DNA of 49,827 bases, taken from NCBI GenBank assembly GCA_018883125.1, contig VEQR01000016.1:1-49827 (forward strand). Reading direction: 5' to 3'. The notes beneath the pieces are model-generated. The model saw only the letters and a program-made list of their open reading frames with translations, had not been told where the DNA came from and made no database searches. Shown here piece after piece: positions 1-7,567 of this stretch. Position 1 is the first letter of the stretch, and each line of letters opens with the position of its first letter. Source of the DNA: Candidatus Kapaibacterium sp. (lineage in GTDB: Bacteria; Bacteroidota; Ignavibacteria; Kapaibacteriales; Kapaibacteriaceae). Made by a program: the position numbers and the translations under genes.

Positions 1-1090
1 GCGAGAAGGCAAGCTGGCCACACGCAGCGTCGATGTCGAGTCCACTCGAAGAACGAATGAACACCGTCACCCCTTCATCGCGCAGCTGCTTCAGAAACCA
101 GTCGAACTTCTGCTTTGACGTCGGACGAAGCGTGCCGGCAAAGCCCTGCGGTTGGGTAAAGTCAATGTCGTGGAATGGGATCACGTTAACCTTTGTGGGC
201 ATGCGCCGCGCCAGCTTCACGAGTCGCTTTACGTCGTCGATGGAATCGTTGATACCTTCAAACAGGATGTACTCGTACGTGATGCTCTTGCGCGTTTTGC
301 GGTAGTAATACTCGAGCGATTCGACAAGTTCTGGCAGACGATACTTTTTAGCGATCGGCATCAGCTTCTCGCGCACGTCCTGCGTTGTAGCGTGCAGCGA
401 CAGAGCCAGCTTGATGATGCGGCCCTCGTCAGCCATGCGGATGATGCCCGGAATAACACCTGCCGTTGACAGCGTTATGCGACGCGGTGCAACCATCTTC
501 GTTCGCTGATCGGTAAAGATCTCGGTAGAGCTCATCACGTTGTCGTAGTTGTTCATCGGCTCGCCCATGCCCATGAACACGATGTTCGTGATTGGCTTCT
601 CCGTGTGCTTCTGAGCTTGCAGGAACTGATCGACGATCTCACCCGACGTCAGATTGCGCGTGAGCTTCAATGATGCCGTGGCGCAGAACACACAGCCGAG
701 GTTGCATCCCACTTGTGTTGACACGCACAGGGTCAGACGCCGTGGCTTTCCGTCGGCCTCCACCATCTCGCTGGGAATCAGCACGCTCTCCACCTGACGT
801 CCATCGTAAAGCTCAAACAGGAACTTGATCGTCCCGTCCGCCGACTGCTGCTTCGTCGTGAGCCGAACAGACTCCGTTCGAAACTCCGTGGACAAACGAT
901 CGCGCAAGGCCTGCGGCAAAACCTGCATTGCGGCCGCATCGTCTGCCCGCTGGATATACAGCGCATCATACACCTGCTGTGCACGGTACTTGCGCTCCCC
1001 ATGCTCAACGAGCAACTGTTCAAGATCCGGTAAGGGGCGCCCCTTTACCTCAATGGGGCCAGCGACAACGTCGCGCTTTGCGATTGACAT
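1..1090 (-). CDS. rlmN: 23S rRNA (adenine(2503)-C2)-methyltransferase RlmN, radical SAM; 3' end runs off the window
   Basis: Reverse-strand translation from ATG at 1088-1090 gives MSIAKRDVVAGPIEVKGRPLPDLEQ...CQVGCNLGCVFCATASLKLTRNLTSGEIVDQ...ITNIVFMGMGEPMNNYDNV, the RlmN CxxxCxxC and GMGEPxxNYDNV signatures. Not in the ORF track because it is truncated. Confidence 0.95.
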   Translation of the reverse strand, partial: MSIAKRDVVAGPIEVKGRPLPDLEQLLVEHGERKYRAQQVYDALYIQRADDAAAMQVLPQALRDRLSTEFRTESVRLTTKQQSADGTIKFLFELYDGRQVESVLIPSEMVEADGKPRRLTLCVSTQVGCNLGCVFCATASLKLTRNLTSGEIVDQFLQAQKHTEKPITNIVFMGMGEPMNNYDNVMSSTEIFTDQRTKMVAPRRITLSTAGVIPGIIRMADEGRIIKLALSLHATTQDVREKLMPIAKKYRLPELVESLEYYYRKTRKSITYEYILFEGINDSIDDVKRLVKLARRMPTKVNVIPFHDIDFTQPQGFAGTLRPTSKQKFDWFLKQLRDEGVTVFIRSSSGLDIDAACGQLAFS

Positions 1091-1104
1091 GTGACGAAAT
1101 TACG

Positions 1105-1162
1105 GAGGACCGATTACTGATGACTGATGACTGATTACTGATGACTGATGACTGATGACTGG
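1105..1162. repeat. Short tandem repeat tract (7-mers TGACTGA/TTACTGA) directly upstream of rlmN
   Basis: gattactgatgactgatgactgattactgatgactgatgactgatgactgg read directly. Confidence 0.9.
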
Positions 1163-1310
1163 TGACATCCGTCATTCCCGCGAGGTCCCTCGGCCCCTTC
1201 ACTGCGTTCGGGGCCTCGGGATGACGCCATGATGCGTCGTTAGAGGGAATAATCACACAGACAGCGCAAGCGGGGATAGTGCACGTAGGCTCGGGAGTAG
1301 CGGTTGACCT

Positions 1311-1545
1311 GTAGGGGCGAGACGCAGTCTCGCCCGCGGGCTAAGTCATTCCCGCGAACGCGGGAATCCATTCCCGTCATTCCCGCGAACGCGGGAATCC
1401 ATTCCCGTCATTCCCGTCATTCCCGCGAACGCGGGAATCCATTCCCGTCATTCCCGCGAACGCGGGAATCCATCGAGGTTGCGCATGGATCCCCGCTTTC
1501 GCGGGGATGACGATGCGTTCGGGCGAGACTGCGTCTCGCCCCTAC
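1311..1545. mobile_element. MITE-like composite element with 26-bp perfect terminal inverted repeats enclosing an array of CATTCCCGCGAACGCGGGAATCC palindromes
   Basis: Left GTAGGGGCGAGACGCAGTCTCGCCCG (1311-1336) is the exact reverse complement of CGGGCGAGACTGCGTCTCGCCCCTAC (1520-1545). Four ATTCCCGCGAACGCGGGAAT palindromes start at 1348, 1379, 1419 and 1450. Confidence 0.75.
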
Positions 1546-1549
1546 AAGT

Positions 1550-1620
1550 CCGTCCGTAATTCCGTAATTCCGTAATTCCGTAATTCAGTAATTCCGTCAT
1601 TCCGTAATTCCGTAACTCAG
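1550..1620. repeat. 8-mer tandem tract (TAATTCCG-type) reaching into the blh stop codon
   Basis: ccgtaattccgtaattccgtaattccgtaattcagtaattccgtcattccgtaattccgtaactcag. Confidence 0.9.
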
Positions 1621-2474
1621 TACCTCACCTTATACACCCGATGGAACAGTACGCTGTGCGGAAGTGTAAGGGCACTAAGGGCAACAAAGAGAGCTACCAT
1701 CATCGATGTGTTGGGCAGCAGTAAAGCGGCAAGACCAATGCCGGCATAGGAAACAAGGGAAAGGGGCAAAGCGGCACGGATCAGTTCGCCCCATGACCAT
1801 AGGACGCGTCCGCCGAGGTGGTGACGCAGGTCGTTCATGCTCGTATAGGCGTGGACGAACGTGAAGTACCAGGTGAACGCCAATAGCGAGTTCACGCTAA
1901 AGGCAAGGGCTACGATGATCGCGCTGCGGATCAGACGATAGCGGATGCCGGGATGCACAATCATTGATGGTAGTATGATCACGATCACAGCGGCAACATT
2001 GCGCCAGGAGTCGAGTGCTGTGAAAGTGGACAGGCTGAGGGGTTGACGAAGAAGCTCCTCGATAATCGACTTGACCGACGGATCTCGTGGGTCGACCATG
2101 AGAATCAGAACCGCAAGACCATACATCAATGCCCGTATCGTGTGAAGTCTGCCCACATTCGGCACGTCACAGTCGCCAAAGTGCCACGCGGAATTCAGGA
2201 GAAACAGCACAAGCATTATGTTGGGGGCAAACCACCAGACGGACAACACAAGCCCCAAGGCACCTATGTAGCGGAGCAAGTCGGCGTTGCGCCGGCCCCC
2301 TGATATCCCCATCATGTGATGGTCAACAGCACCGTGCGGAATTCCGAATAAGGCAATGGCCAATCCAAGAACAAGTGGAGAATCCGACAGGCCCGCTCCC
2401 TGAAACAGCAGTGCGAGCACTGCACTCACCACAGCGATCAGCGTCTGACGATGGCCCGTAGAAACGGTAGCCAT
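1617..2474 (-). CDS. blh: Brp/Blh-family beta-carotene 15,15'-dioxygenase (retinal synthesis)
   Basis: FGIPHGAVDHHMMG and TLPHSVLFHRVYK motifs, multi-pass membrane pattern, next to crtY and a rhodopsin gene. Start could be 2486 (MEVTMATV) or 2474 (MATV). Confidence 0.88.
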   Translation of the reverse strand: MATVSTGHRQTLIAVVSAVLALLFQGAGLSDSPLVLGLAIALFGIPHGAVDHHMMGISGGRRNADLLRYIGALGLVLSVWWFAPNIMLVLFLLNSAWHFGDCDVPNVGRLHTIRALMYGLAVLILMVDPRDPSVKSIIEELLRQPLSLSTFTALDSWRNVAAVIVIILPSMIVHPGIRYRLIRSAIIVALAFSVNSLLAFTWYFTFVHAYTSMNDLRHHLGGRVLWSWGELIRAALPLSLVSYAGIGLAALLLPNTSMMVALFVALSALTLPHSVLFHRVYKVRY

Positions 2475-3517
2475 GGTAACCTCCAAAATATCAGGATCTC
2501 TTCCTTCAGGTCTGTTTGCTCATCAAGAAACCGCAGGATACGTTCTATCGGATTTCGTTTGAAGAGCGTCCACAATATTCCTGGCACCTCGGCCGGTTCA
2601 TCGCGAATGATCCTCAGCAACAACCGATCATACCAGTCGAATCGAGCATGAGCTCGAGCAGGGGGCTTGAATTCACCCGTTCTCTGATAGTGCTGCATGA
2701 TCTTCTCGGCATCTCGCAGGCAACGGGCCACAGTGTACCCGGTTGTGGGCTTGGTGAGTCCGCCAGCCACTCCTATGGCGATCCATGACCGACCACGTTG
2801 GCGCAATGGTATCCGGTCGCACATGGCAATGGATCCTGTTTCGGTAGTGGAAATCCGGTAGTCGTTGATACCCATCACATCGCGGAGGTACGACGTAAGA
2901 CGCGCCTCGTAGTGATCTTTCTGCCATGTGGACTCAGAGAACACCGTACACTCAACCAATGCCTCTGTCGGTCCGTATGGAAGGACATAGACGAAGCACA
3001 CTCCGTCGGACTGGTCCACACGAAAGTCCATCATAGTGGCAACATCCGGTTCGAACATCGGCTCGTCGGTGAGAACCCTCCAGCCATGGAAGTGCTGTAG
3101 AAGGGAAATGCTAGCCGGACGCACATCTCGATCGTCATGTCGACTATCAAACGATACCGTGCTGGAAGCATCCGGATTGTTCACCTCGCCGATCTGTCTC
3201 TCCACATCAATCGTCGCGTCAACCAAAGCTCTGATGGAGGCAGCCGTGTATTGGCTGTATCGCATCCTGTCCATGCGTCTGACAATTGTTTCATCGCCGA
3301 ACCCGAAACGAAGTGTGGCCCACTGGGCAACTACGGCGTCGTGGATCAGGGAAGCAGGCTCTCCCCACACACAGAGCGTCCTGACGGGTACCTCATCAGT
3401 ACGATCGCGCATTAGCACATGAACATTCTCCTTGCCGAGCATTTCGCTTGCAACAAGGGAATATAGGTGGGCCCCAACGCCCCCTCCCATGAAGAACAAA
3501 GATGTCCGTTTTGCCAT
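2438..3517 (-). CDS. crtY: Lycopene beta-cyclase, CrtY family
   Basis: N-terminal nucleotide-binding motif (MAKRTSLFFMGGGVGAHLYSL), VRTLCVWGEP, GGLTKPTTGYTVARCLRDAEK, FDWYDRLLLRII; overlaps blh. Track ORF extends to 3562; Met at 3517 seems the better start. Confidence 0.82.
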   Translation of the reverse strand: MAKRTSLFFMGGGVGAHLYSLVASEMLGKENVHVLMRDRTDEVPVRTLCVWGEPASLIHDAVVAQWATLRFGFGDETIVRRMDRMRYSQYTAASIRALVDATIDVERQIGEVNNPDASSTVSFDSRHDDRDVRPASISLLQHFHGWRVLTDEPMFEPDVATMMDFRVDQSDGVCFVYVLPYGPTEALVECTVFSESTWQKDHYEARLTSYLRDVMGINDYRISTTETGSIAMCDRIPLRQRGRSWIAIGVAGGLTKPTTGYTVARCLRDAEKIMQHYQRTGEFKPPARAHARFDWYDRLLLRIIRDEPAEVPGILWTLFKRNPIERILRFLDEQTDLKEEILIFWRLPWLPFLRAIVRR

Positions 3518-3562
3518 CGGGAAGAAACATAGTCCACTGAAACCGAAATCGATTCGAAACAT

Positions 3563-3849
3563 TCACGGACCTTATCAACAATCTTAATACGTGGCTGTTG
3601 TTTCTACGTATTATATGGCTGTTGTACATACATGTGGATAACTGTAAGGTTTTATCAATACCGAAAACGTAAATAATGAAATAAGTTATTCCGATTGGGA
3701 ACTCCGATAACTGTCTGCACGGTTGTCTTCCTTGTCGACGCTTCGTCCGGTTGCTTCACTCAGAGCGTTCATGAACGCGATGTGCGAAACACACGAACAA
3801 TGTGCCGATCAACGGCGTTTCATTTGTGGTCACTTTGAGGAGTTCTTCG
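3563..3849. promoter_or_regulatory. AT-rich divergent intergenic region between crtY and the rhodopsin gene, with a paired inverted repeat and a direct repeat
   Basis: AATACGT (3586-3592) / ACGTATT (3606-3612); TGGCTGTTGT at 3592-3601 and 3616-3625; TGTACA at 3623-3628. Confidence 0.5.
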
Positions 3850-4623
3850 ATGACCAAATCTCTACGCGTTGCCCTTTGGGCTGCGGTCCTATCATGCTTG
3901 GGTGCAAACACGGCCCTTGCTGCTAACGGTGTTCTGAATCCGGGCGACTATATCGGATTCACGTTCTTTACCGGGTACATGGCGATGTTCGCCGCCTCGG
4001 TATTCTTCTTCTTTGAACGCGGCCGTGTCGCCGATAAGTGGAAGACGTCTCTGCTGATCTCGGGCCTGATCACGATGATCGCTGCCGTGCACTACTTCTA
4101 TATGCGCGGTGTGTGGCTCGACACTGGTACGTCTCCGACGCAGTTCCGGTATATCGACTGGACGCTGACCGTTCCGCTGATGTGCGTTGAGTTCTACATG
4201 CTCCTCCGTCCAGCAGGCGCATCATCGGCTATGATGTGGCGTTTGATCGCCTCGTCCGTTCTGATGCTTGTTGCCGGTTATATGGGCGAAGCCGTGCAAC
4301 CACAGAGCAATGTCATGTGGGGCGTCATCTCCACGATCGGTTGGGCTGGAATCATCTATGAGATCTTCATGGGCGAAGGCAAGAAGGTAGCTGCTGCTTC
4401 CGGCAATGCCGTCATTCAGTCAGCCTTCAAGCAACTGAGTATGTTCGCTCTCATCGGTTGGGCGATCTATCCGATCGGTTACATGCTTCTGCCGGGCAAT
4501 CTGCTTTCAGGCATGGGCATCCCACCATCAAACATGGACCTGATCTACAACATCGGTGACGCCGTCAACAAGATCGGCTTCGGTCTGGTCGTGTACGCCA
4601 TGGCGATCAAGGACACCAAGTAA
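3850..4623 (+). CDS. Proton-pumping type-1 rhodopsin (proteorhodopsin/xanthorhodopsin-like)
   Basis: Helix C RYIDWTLTVPLMCVEFYML (Asp/Thr/Glu pump triad), VHYFYMRGVW, Schiff-base Lys in DAVNKIGFGLVVY. GAGGAG Shine-Dalgarno just upstream supports ATG 3850 over 3802. Confidence 0.97.
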   Translation: MTKSLRVALWAAVLSCLGANTALAANGVLNPGDYIGFTFFTGYMAMFAASVFFFFERGRVADKWKTSLLISGLITMIAAVHYFYMRGVWLDTGTSPTQFRYIDWTLTVPLMCVEFYMLLRPAGASSAMMWRLIASSVLMLVAGYMGEAVQPQSNVMWGVISTIGWAGIIYEIFMGEGKKVAAASGNAVIQSAFKQLSMFALIGWAIYPIGYMLLPGNLLSGMGIPPSNMDLIYNIGDAVNKIGFGLVVYAMAIKDTK

Positions 4624-4648
4624 GACCTTACCCGCAGCTTTATGGTGG

Positions 4649-4682
4649 AAAAGGGGCCAGGCATTATGCTTCGCCCCTTTTT
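4649..4682 (+). terminator. Rho-independent-type terminator after the rhodopsin gene
   Basis: AAAAGGGGC...GCCCCTTTTT stem-loop followed by T-rich sequence. Confidence 0.85.
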
Positions 4683-4746
4683 GCTTTTTCGTGGGTTGCA
4701 TTCGTCGCCTACTTCGCAATGATGGGAATCGCACGGTTCCCTCTAC

Positions 4747-4764
4747 CCCGGGCCAAGGCCCGGG
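4747..4764. repeat. Perfect palindrome CCCGGGCC-AA-GGCCCGGG
   Basis: ccccgggccaaggcccgggac. Confidence 0.85.
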
Positions 4765-4807
4765 ACTATTACTTTCGCTCTAGGGGTTTCAGCGGGAATC
4801 CATACCC

Positions 4808-4918
4808 GTCATTCCCGCGAACGCGGGTATCCATCGAGGTTGCGCATGGATCCCCGCTTTCGCGGGGATGACGGCGCCTTCGGGCGAGACTGCGTCTCGC
4901 CCCTACAAGTCCTTCCGT
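4808..4918. repeat. Second, partial copy of the 1447-1557 composite repeat
   Basis: 111 bp aligned without gaps to 1447-1557 with about 5 mismatches, by eye. Confidence 0.9.
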
Positions 4919-4978
4919 CATATCGTACCTCCGTCATTCCGTCCTTCCGTAATTCAGTAATTCAGTAATTCAGTAACT
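4919..4978. repeat. 8-mer tandem tail (TAATTCAG-type) entering the 3' end of the FAD-oxidoreductase gene
   Basis: ccgtaattcagtaattcagtaattcagtaactc. Confidence 0.85.
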
Positions 4979-6087
4979 CTCTTCGCAATGCTACTGCTGA
5001 GAGCCACACCCATCCCGTTGCAGCCAAAGGCAACGATCACATGTGGACTCACACGATCGATGATCGGCTGCTTGGTTGGCGAAAAGGCCATCGTACCAGA
5101 CCAACGATGATCGATGCGAAGATCCGTGTGTGAGGGGGCGATGACATCTCGTAGGAGAGTTTCCAATGCCTCTTGAATCTGCTGCGACACATCATGCGAG
5201 GTCGTCTGCTCTGCGTTGAAGTCGAGGTTGCGGGCACCACCGAGTAGAATGCGATTTCCTACGGGACGGAAATAGACGTAGCCCTCATCAAAGTGATACG
5301 ATCCCGTTAGCGGCATCGATGGGACCGGCTCCGTTACGATGATCTGTCCGCGTGCCGGGATGATGGCTGAGGCAGCATGGTCATGAACGAGCTCCGGGAT
5401 CCATGCATTGGTTGCCACAACAACACTTCCGGCGCGAATGCAGACGTCCTCCGTGCCGACTCGTGCATAGACGCTCGCAGTGCCTGCCCCTTCATTGATC
5501 GACACAACATGAACACCCGTTCGAATCATCACGCCGCGGTGCTGAGCAATGCCCCAGAGAACATCAAGGAGTTTACCGGAGTCAAGTGTTCCTTCGACTG
5601 GACTCGACACAAGATGTTGAACGGAAGGGGCGAATCCGAATGGGGCAATCCACGCATCATGACGTTCAAACGTAGCCAGCCCCGTTACGGGTTGCAGCAG
5701 TTCGTTGATCTCATCTATTCGCTGTAGTGCCGGATGCTCGTCAAGGAAGATCTCATGTCCACCCTGGCGCGTAAAACCAACGTCGTGTCCCTCGCATGTA
5801 GAGAGCAGTCCTGCCAGCCCTTCACTCCGCATTTGGACGATCTCAACCGCACGATCGGGTCCGTGCAGATCAACATCCACGGCCACTTCGCTTACCGAGC
5901 CGATGCATGCAAAGCCTGCATTACGGGTTGAAGCGCCAGTTGGCATATATCCCCGTTCGAGCAGAAGCACTCTGTCGCGCGGACGTTGCGCCGCATGCGC
6001 TATGGCTGTCTGAACACCCACAAGTCCGGCACCAACGATGACCACGTCGGCCTCTAACCAGGTTTGAGCTTCCCAAAACGAGCGCAT
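4954..6087 (-). CDS. FAD-dependent oxidoreductase (DAO / glycine oxidase-like)
   Basis: ADVVIVGAGLVGVQTAIAHA Rossmann motif, STRNAGFACIGS, GARNLDFN, HRWSGTMAFSPTKQPIID, FGCNGMGVALSS. Track ORF begins at 6231; MRSFWEAQ at 6087 is a plausible start. Confidence 0.85.
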   Translation of the reverse strand: MRSFWEAQTWLEADVVIVGAGLVGVQTAIAHAAQRPRDRVLLLERGYMPTGASTRNAGFACIGSVSEVAVDVDLHGPDRAVEIVQMRSEGLAGLLSTCEGHDVGFTRQGGHEIFLDEHPALQRIDEINELLQPVTGLATFERHDAWIAPFGFAPSVQHLVSSPVEGTLDSGKLLDVLWGIAQHRGVMIRTGVHVVSINEGAGTASVYARVGTEDVCIRAGSVVVATNAWIPELVHDHAASAIIPARGQIIVTEPVPSMPLTGSYHFDEGYVYFRPVGNRILLGGARNLDFNAEQTTSHDVSQQIQEALETLLRDVIAPSHTDLRIDHRWSGTMAFSPTKQPIIDRVSPHVIVAFGCNGMGVALSSSIAKRVTELLNY

Positions 6088-6149
6088 CGACAAATCTACG
6101 GTGTAACCAGAGGCCCCTGTTGCGGTATCTTGTCTCGGTACAACCACGA

Positions 6150-6710
6150 ATGACGCCGTTTCCCATGCACGCCTTGATGACCGATGAAGAATTGTTTGCA
6201 CTCGTTCGCGATAAGAACGACGAGCAAGCATTTCGTTCGCTCTTCAAACGCTACGACAAACGGCTTTATGCCTATTGTCTGCGCGCCCTCGGTTCCCATG
6301 AGGAAGCACAGGATATGTTCCAGACAATATCGCTGACGGTCTACGACAAGCGGGCATCGTTCACCGATGGCTCGTTTGCTGCGTGGCTCTTTACCATCGC
6401 GCGCAACTTCTGTCTCAAGGGGCTTCGTCAGCGCAAGAACACCACGGAATACACGGAAGAGCTTCACTCCTATGAGGAGACTGAACGTCACAGTGGTGAC
6501 TTCATGCTCCGGGAAGCGCTTCACAAGGCCATTGCCGAACTTCCGGAGGAGTTTCGCGAGGCACTCGAAATGAAATACTTCGATGATCTTCCCTACGAAG
6601 ACATCGCTAAAACGCTCAGTATCACGGTCTCCCTGGCAAAGGTCCGTGTGTTCCGTGCAAAGAAACTCATCCAGCAATCTCTGTCCAGTATCATCAGTGA
6701 ACTGCAATGA
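6150..6710 (+). CDS. ECF-type sigma-70 family RNA polymerase sigma factor
   Basis: ELFALVRDKNDEQAFRSLFKRYDKRLYAYCLR...; AAWLFTIARNFCLKGLRQRK; region 4 LPEEFREALEMKYFDDLPYEDIAKTLSITVSLAKVRVFRAKKLI. Confidence 0.9.
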   Translation: MTPFPMHALMTDEELFALVRDKNDEQAFRSLFKRYDKRLYAYCLRALGSHEEAQDMFQTISLTVYDKRASFTDGSFAAWLFTIARNFCLKGLRQRKNTTEYTEELHSYEETERHSGDFMLREALHKAIAELPEEFREALEMKYFDDLPYEDIAKTLSITVSLAKVRVFRAKKLIQQSLSSIISELQ

Positions 6711-7567
6711 CGAATCAGGAACTTCTCGCGGGCTTCCTTGATCGATCTCTCAACGAAGATCAACTGCTCGAATTCGAACAGCGCAAACTAGACTCTCCCG
6801 AGTTCGCTCAGGAAGTGCGCGAAATGCTGACTGTAGAACACCTGCTTGCCGACTCTGCACCAAAGGTGCGTTTGCCGATCGAGTTTCTCGCAAAGGTCGA
6901 ATCCTCCGTGGCCGCTCAGATTATTGCGGGCGCTGCCACGGGCGGAATCCTTGGAACAATTGCCAAGTTCGGATGGGGATGGATAGCCGGTGGCACAACG
7001 GCTGCAGTTGTCGGAGGTACGGCACTCTATGTTGCGGCAACGCGCAGCGATGACGTGCAGCCTGATCCACGTCCGACCAAGATCATGTCGGCACCAACGA
7101 CTACACCAACCACTACGCCCCCTGTCATCGAACAGCCATCGGTTGCCGAACCGGCACCAACTCCTGCACCTGTTGTGGTGCGCGAAGTCAGCAAGGTTGA
7201 TGTCAGCCTTAAGGCAACTCCAACAAGCTCAGCAGTGGATCAGCTTCGCGCTGATTATGAAACCTGCTCTACAGCGAATGACCGCGTCCGCTGCGCACAG
7301 ATCGCTTTGCAAATCGGTCGGAAGCTGCGGCAGACGCAGCGCTCAAGTGAAGCCGAAACGTATCTCACCTCGGCTATTGCTCATGCACGCGCGGCGCGGC
7401 TGGCACAGTTTGAAGTTGATGCACTCGGCGAACTTGGACTCGTGATGGCCGAGCGCGGTGACGTGCAGCAGGCAGCATCATATTTTCAGAAGGCGATCGA
7501 CCGCGGACAAAGTGCGCGGATCGTGACGACTGCTTGGTCAACGGCGCTCGAGAACCTGAACCGATAG
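6707..7567 (+). CDS. Probable membrane-anchored anti-sigma factor with C-terminal TPR-like region
   Basis: 4-bp ATGA overlap with the sigma gene; acidic N-terminal helix region, one TM segment (FGWGWIAGGTTAAVVGGTALYVAA), Pro/Thr linker, TPR-like AETYLTSAIAHARAARLAQFEVDALGELGLVMAERGDVQQAASYFQKAI. Confidence 0.65.
   Translation: MTNQELLAGFLDRSLNEDQLLEFEQRKLDSPEFAQEVREMLTVEHLLADSAPKVRLPIEFLAKVESSVAAQIIAGAATGGILGTIAKFGWGWIAGGTTAAVVGGTALYVAATRSDDVQPDPRPTKIMSAPTTTPTTTPPVIEQPSVAEPAPTPAPVVVREVSKVDVSLKATPTSSAVDQLRADYETCSTANDRVRCAQIALQIGRKLRQTQRSSEAETYLTSAIAHARAARLAQFEVDALGELGLVMAERGDVQQAASYFQKAIDRGQSARIVTTAWSTALENLNR

Noticed and set aside
1050-1256. 68-aa minus-strand ORF (HQSSVISNQSSVISN)
   Set aside because: Translation of the 7-mer tandem tract, overlapping the rlmN start.
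1346-1470. Possible CRISPR array (regularly spaced palindromic repeats)
   Set aside because: The intervals between palindromes are themselves repeats (CCATTCCCGT), only 11-20 bp, with no unique spacers and no cas genes; it is a tandem palindromic intergenic repeat.
1304-1510. 68-aa ORF with PRTRESI/RERGNP repeats
   Set aside because: Translation of the palindromic repeat array; a known type of spurious ORF.
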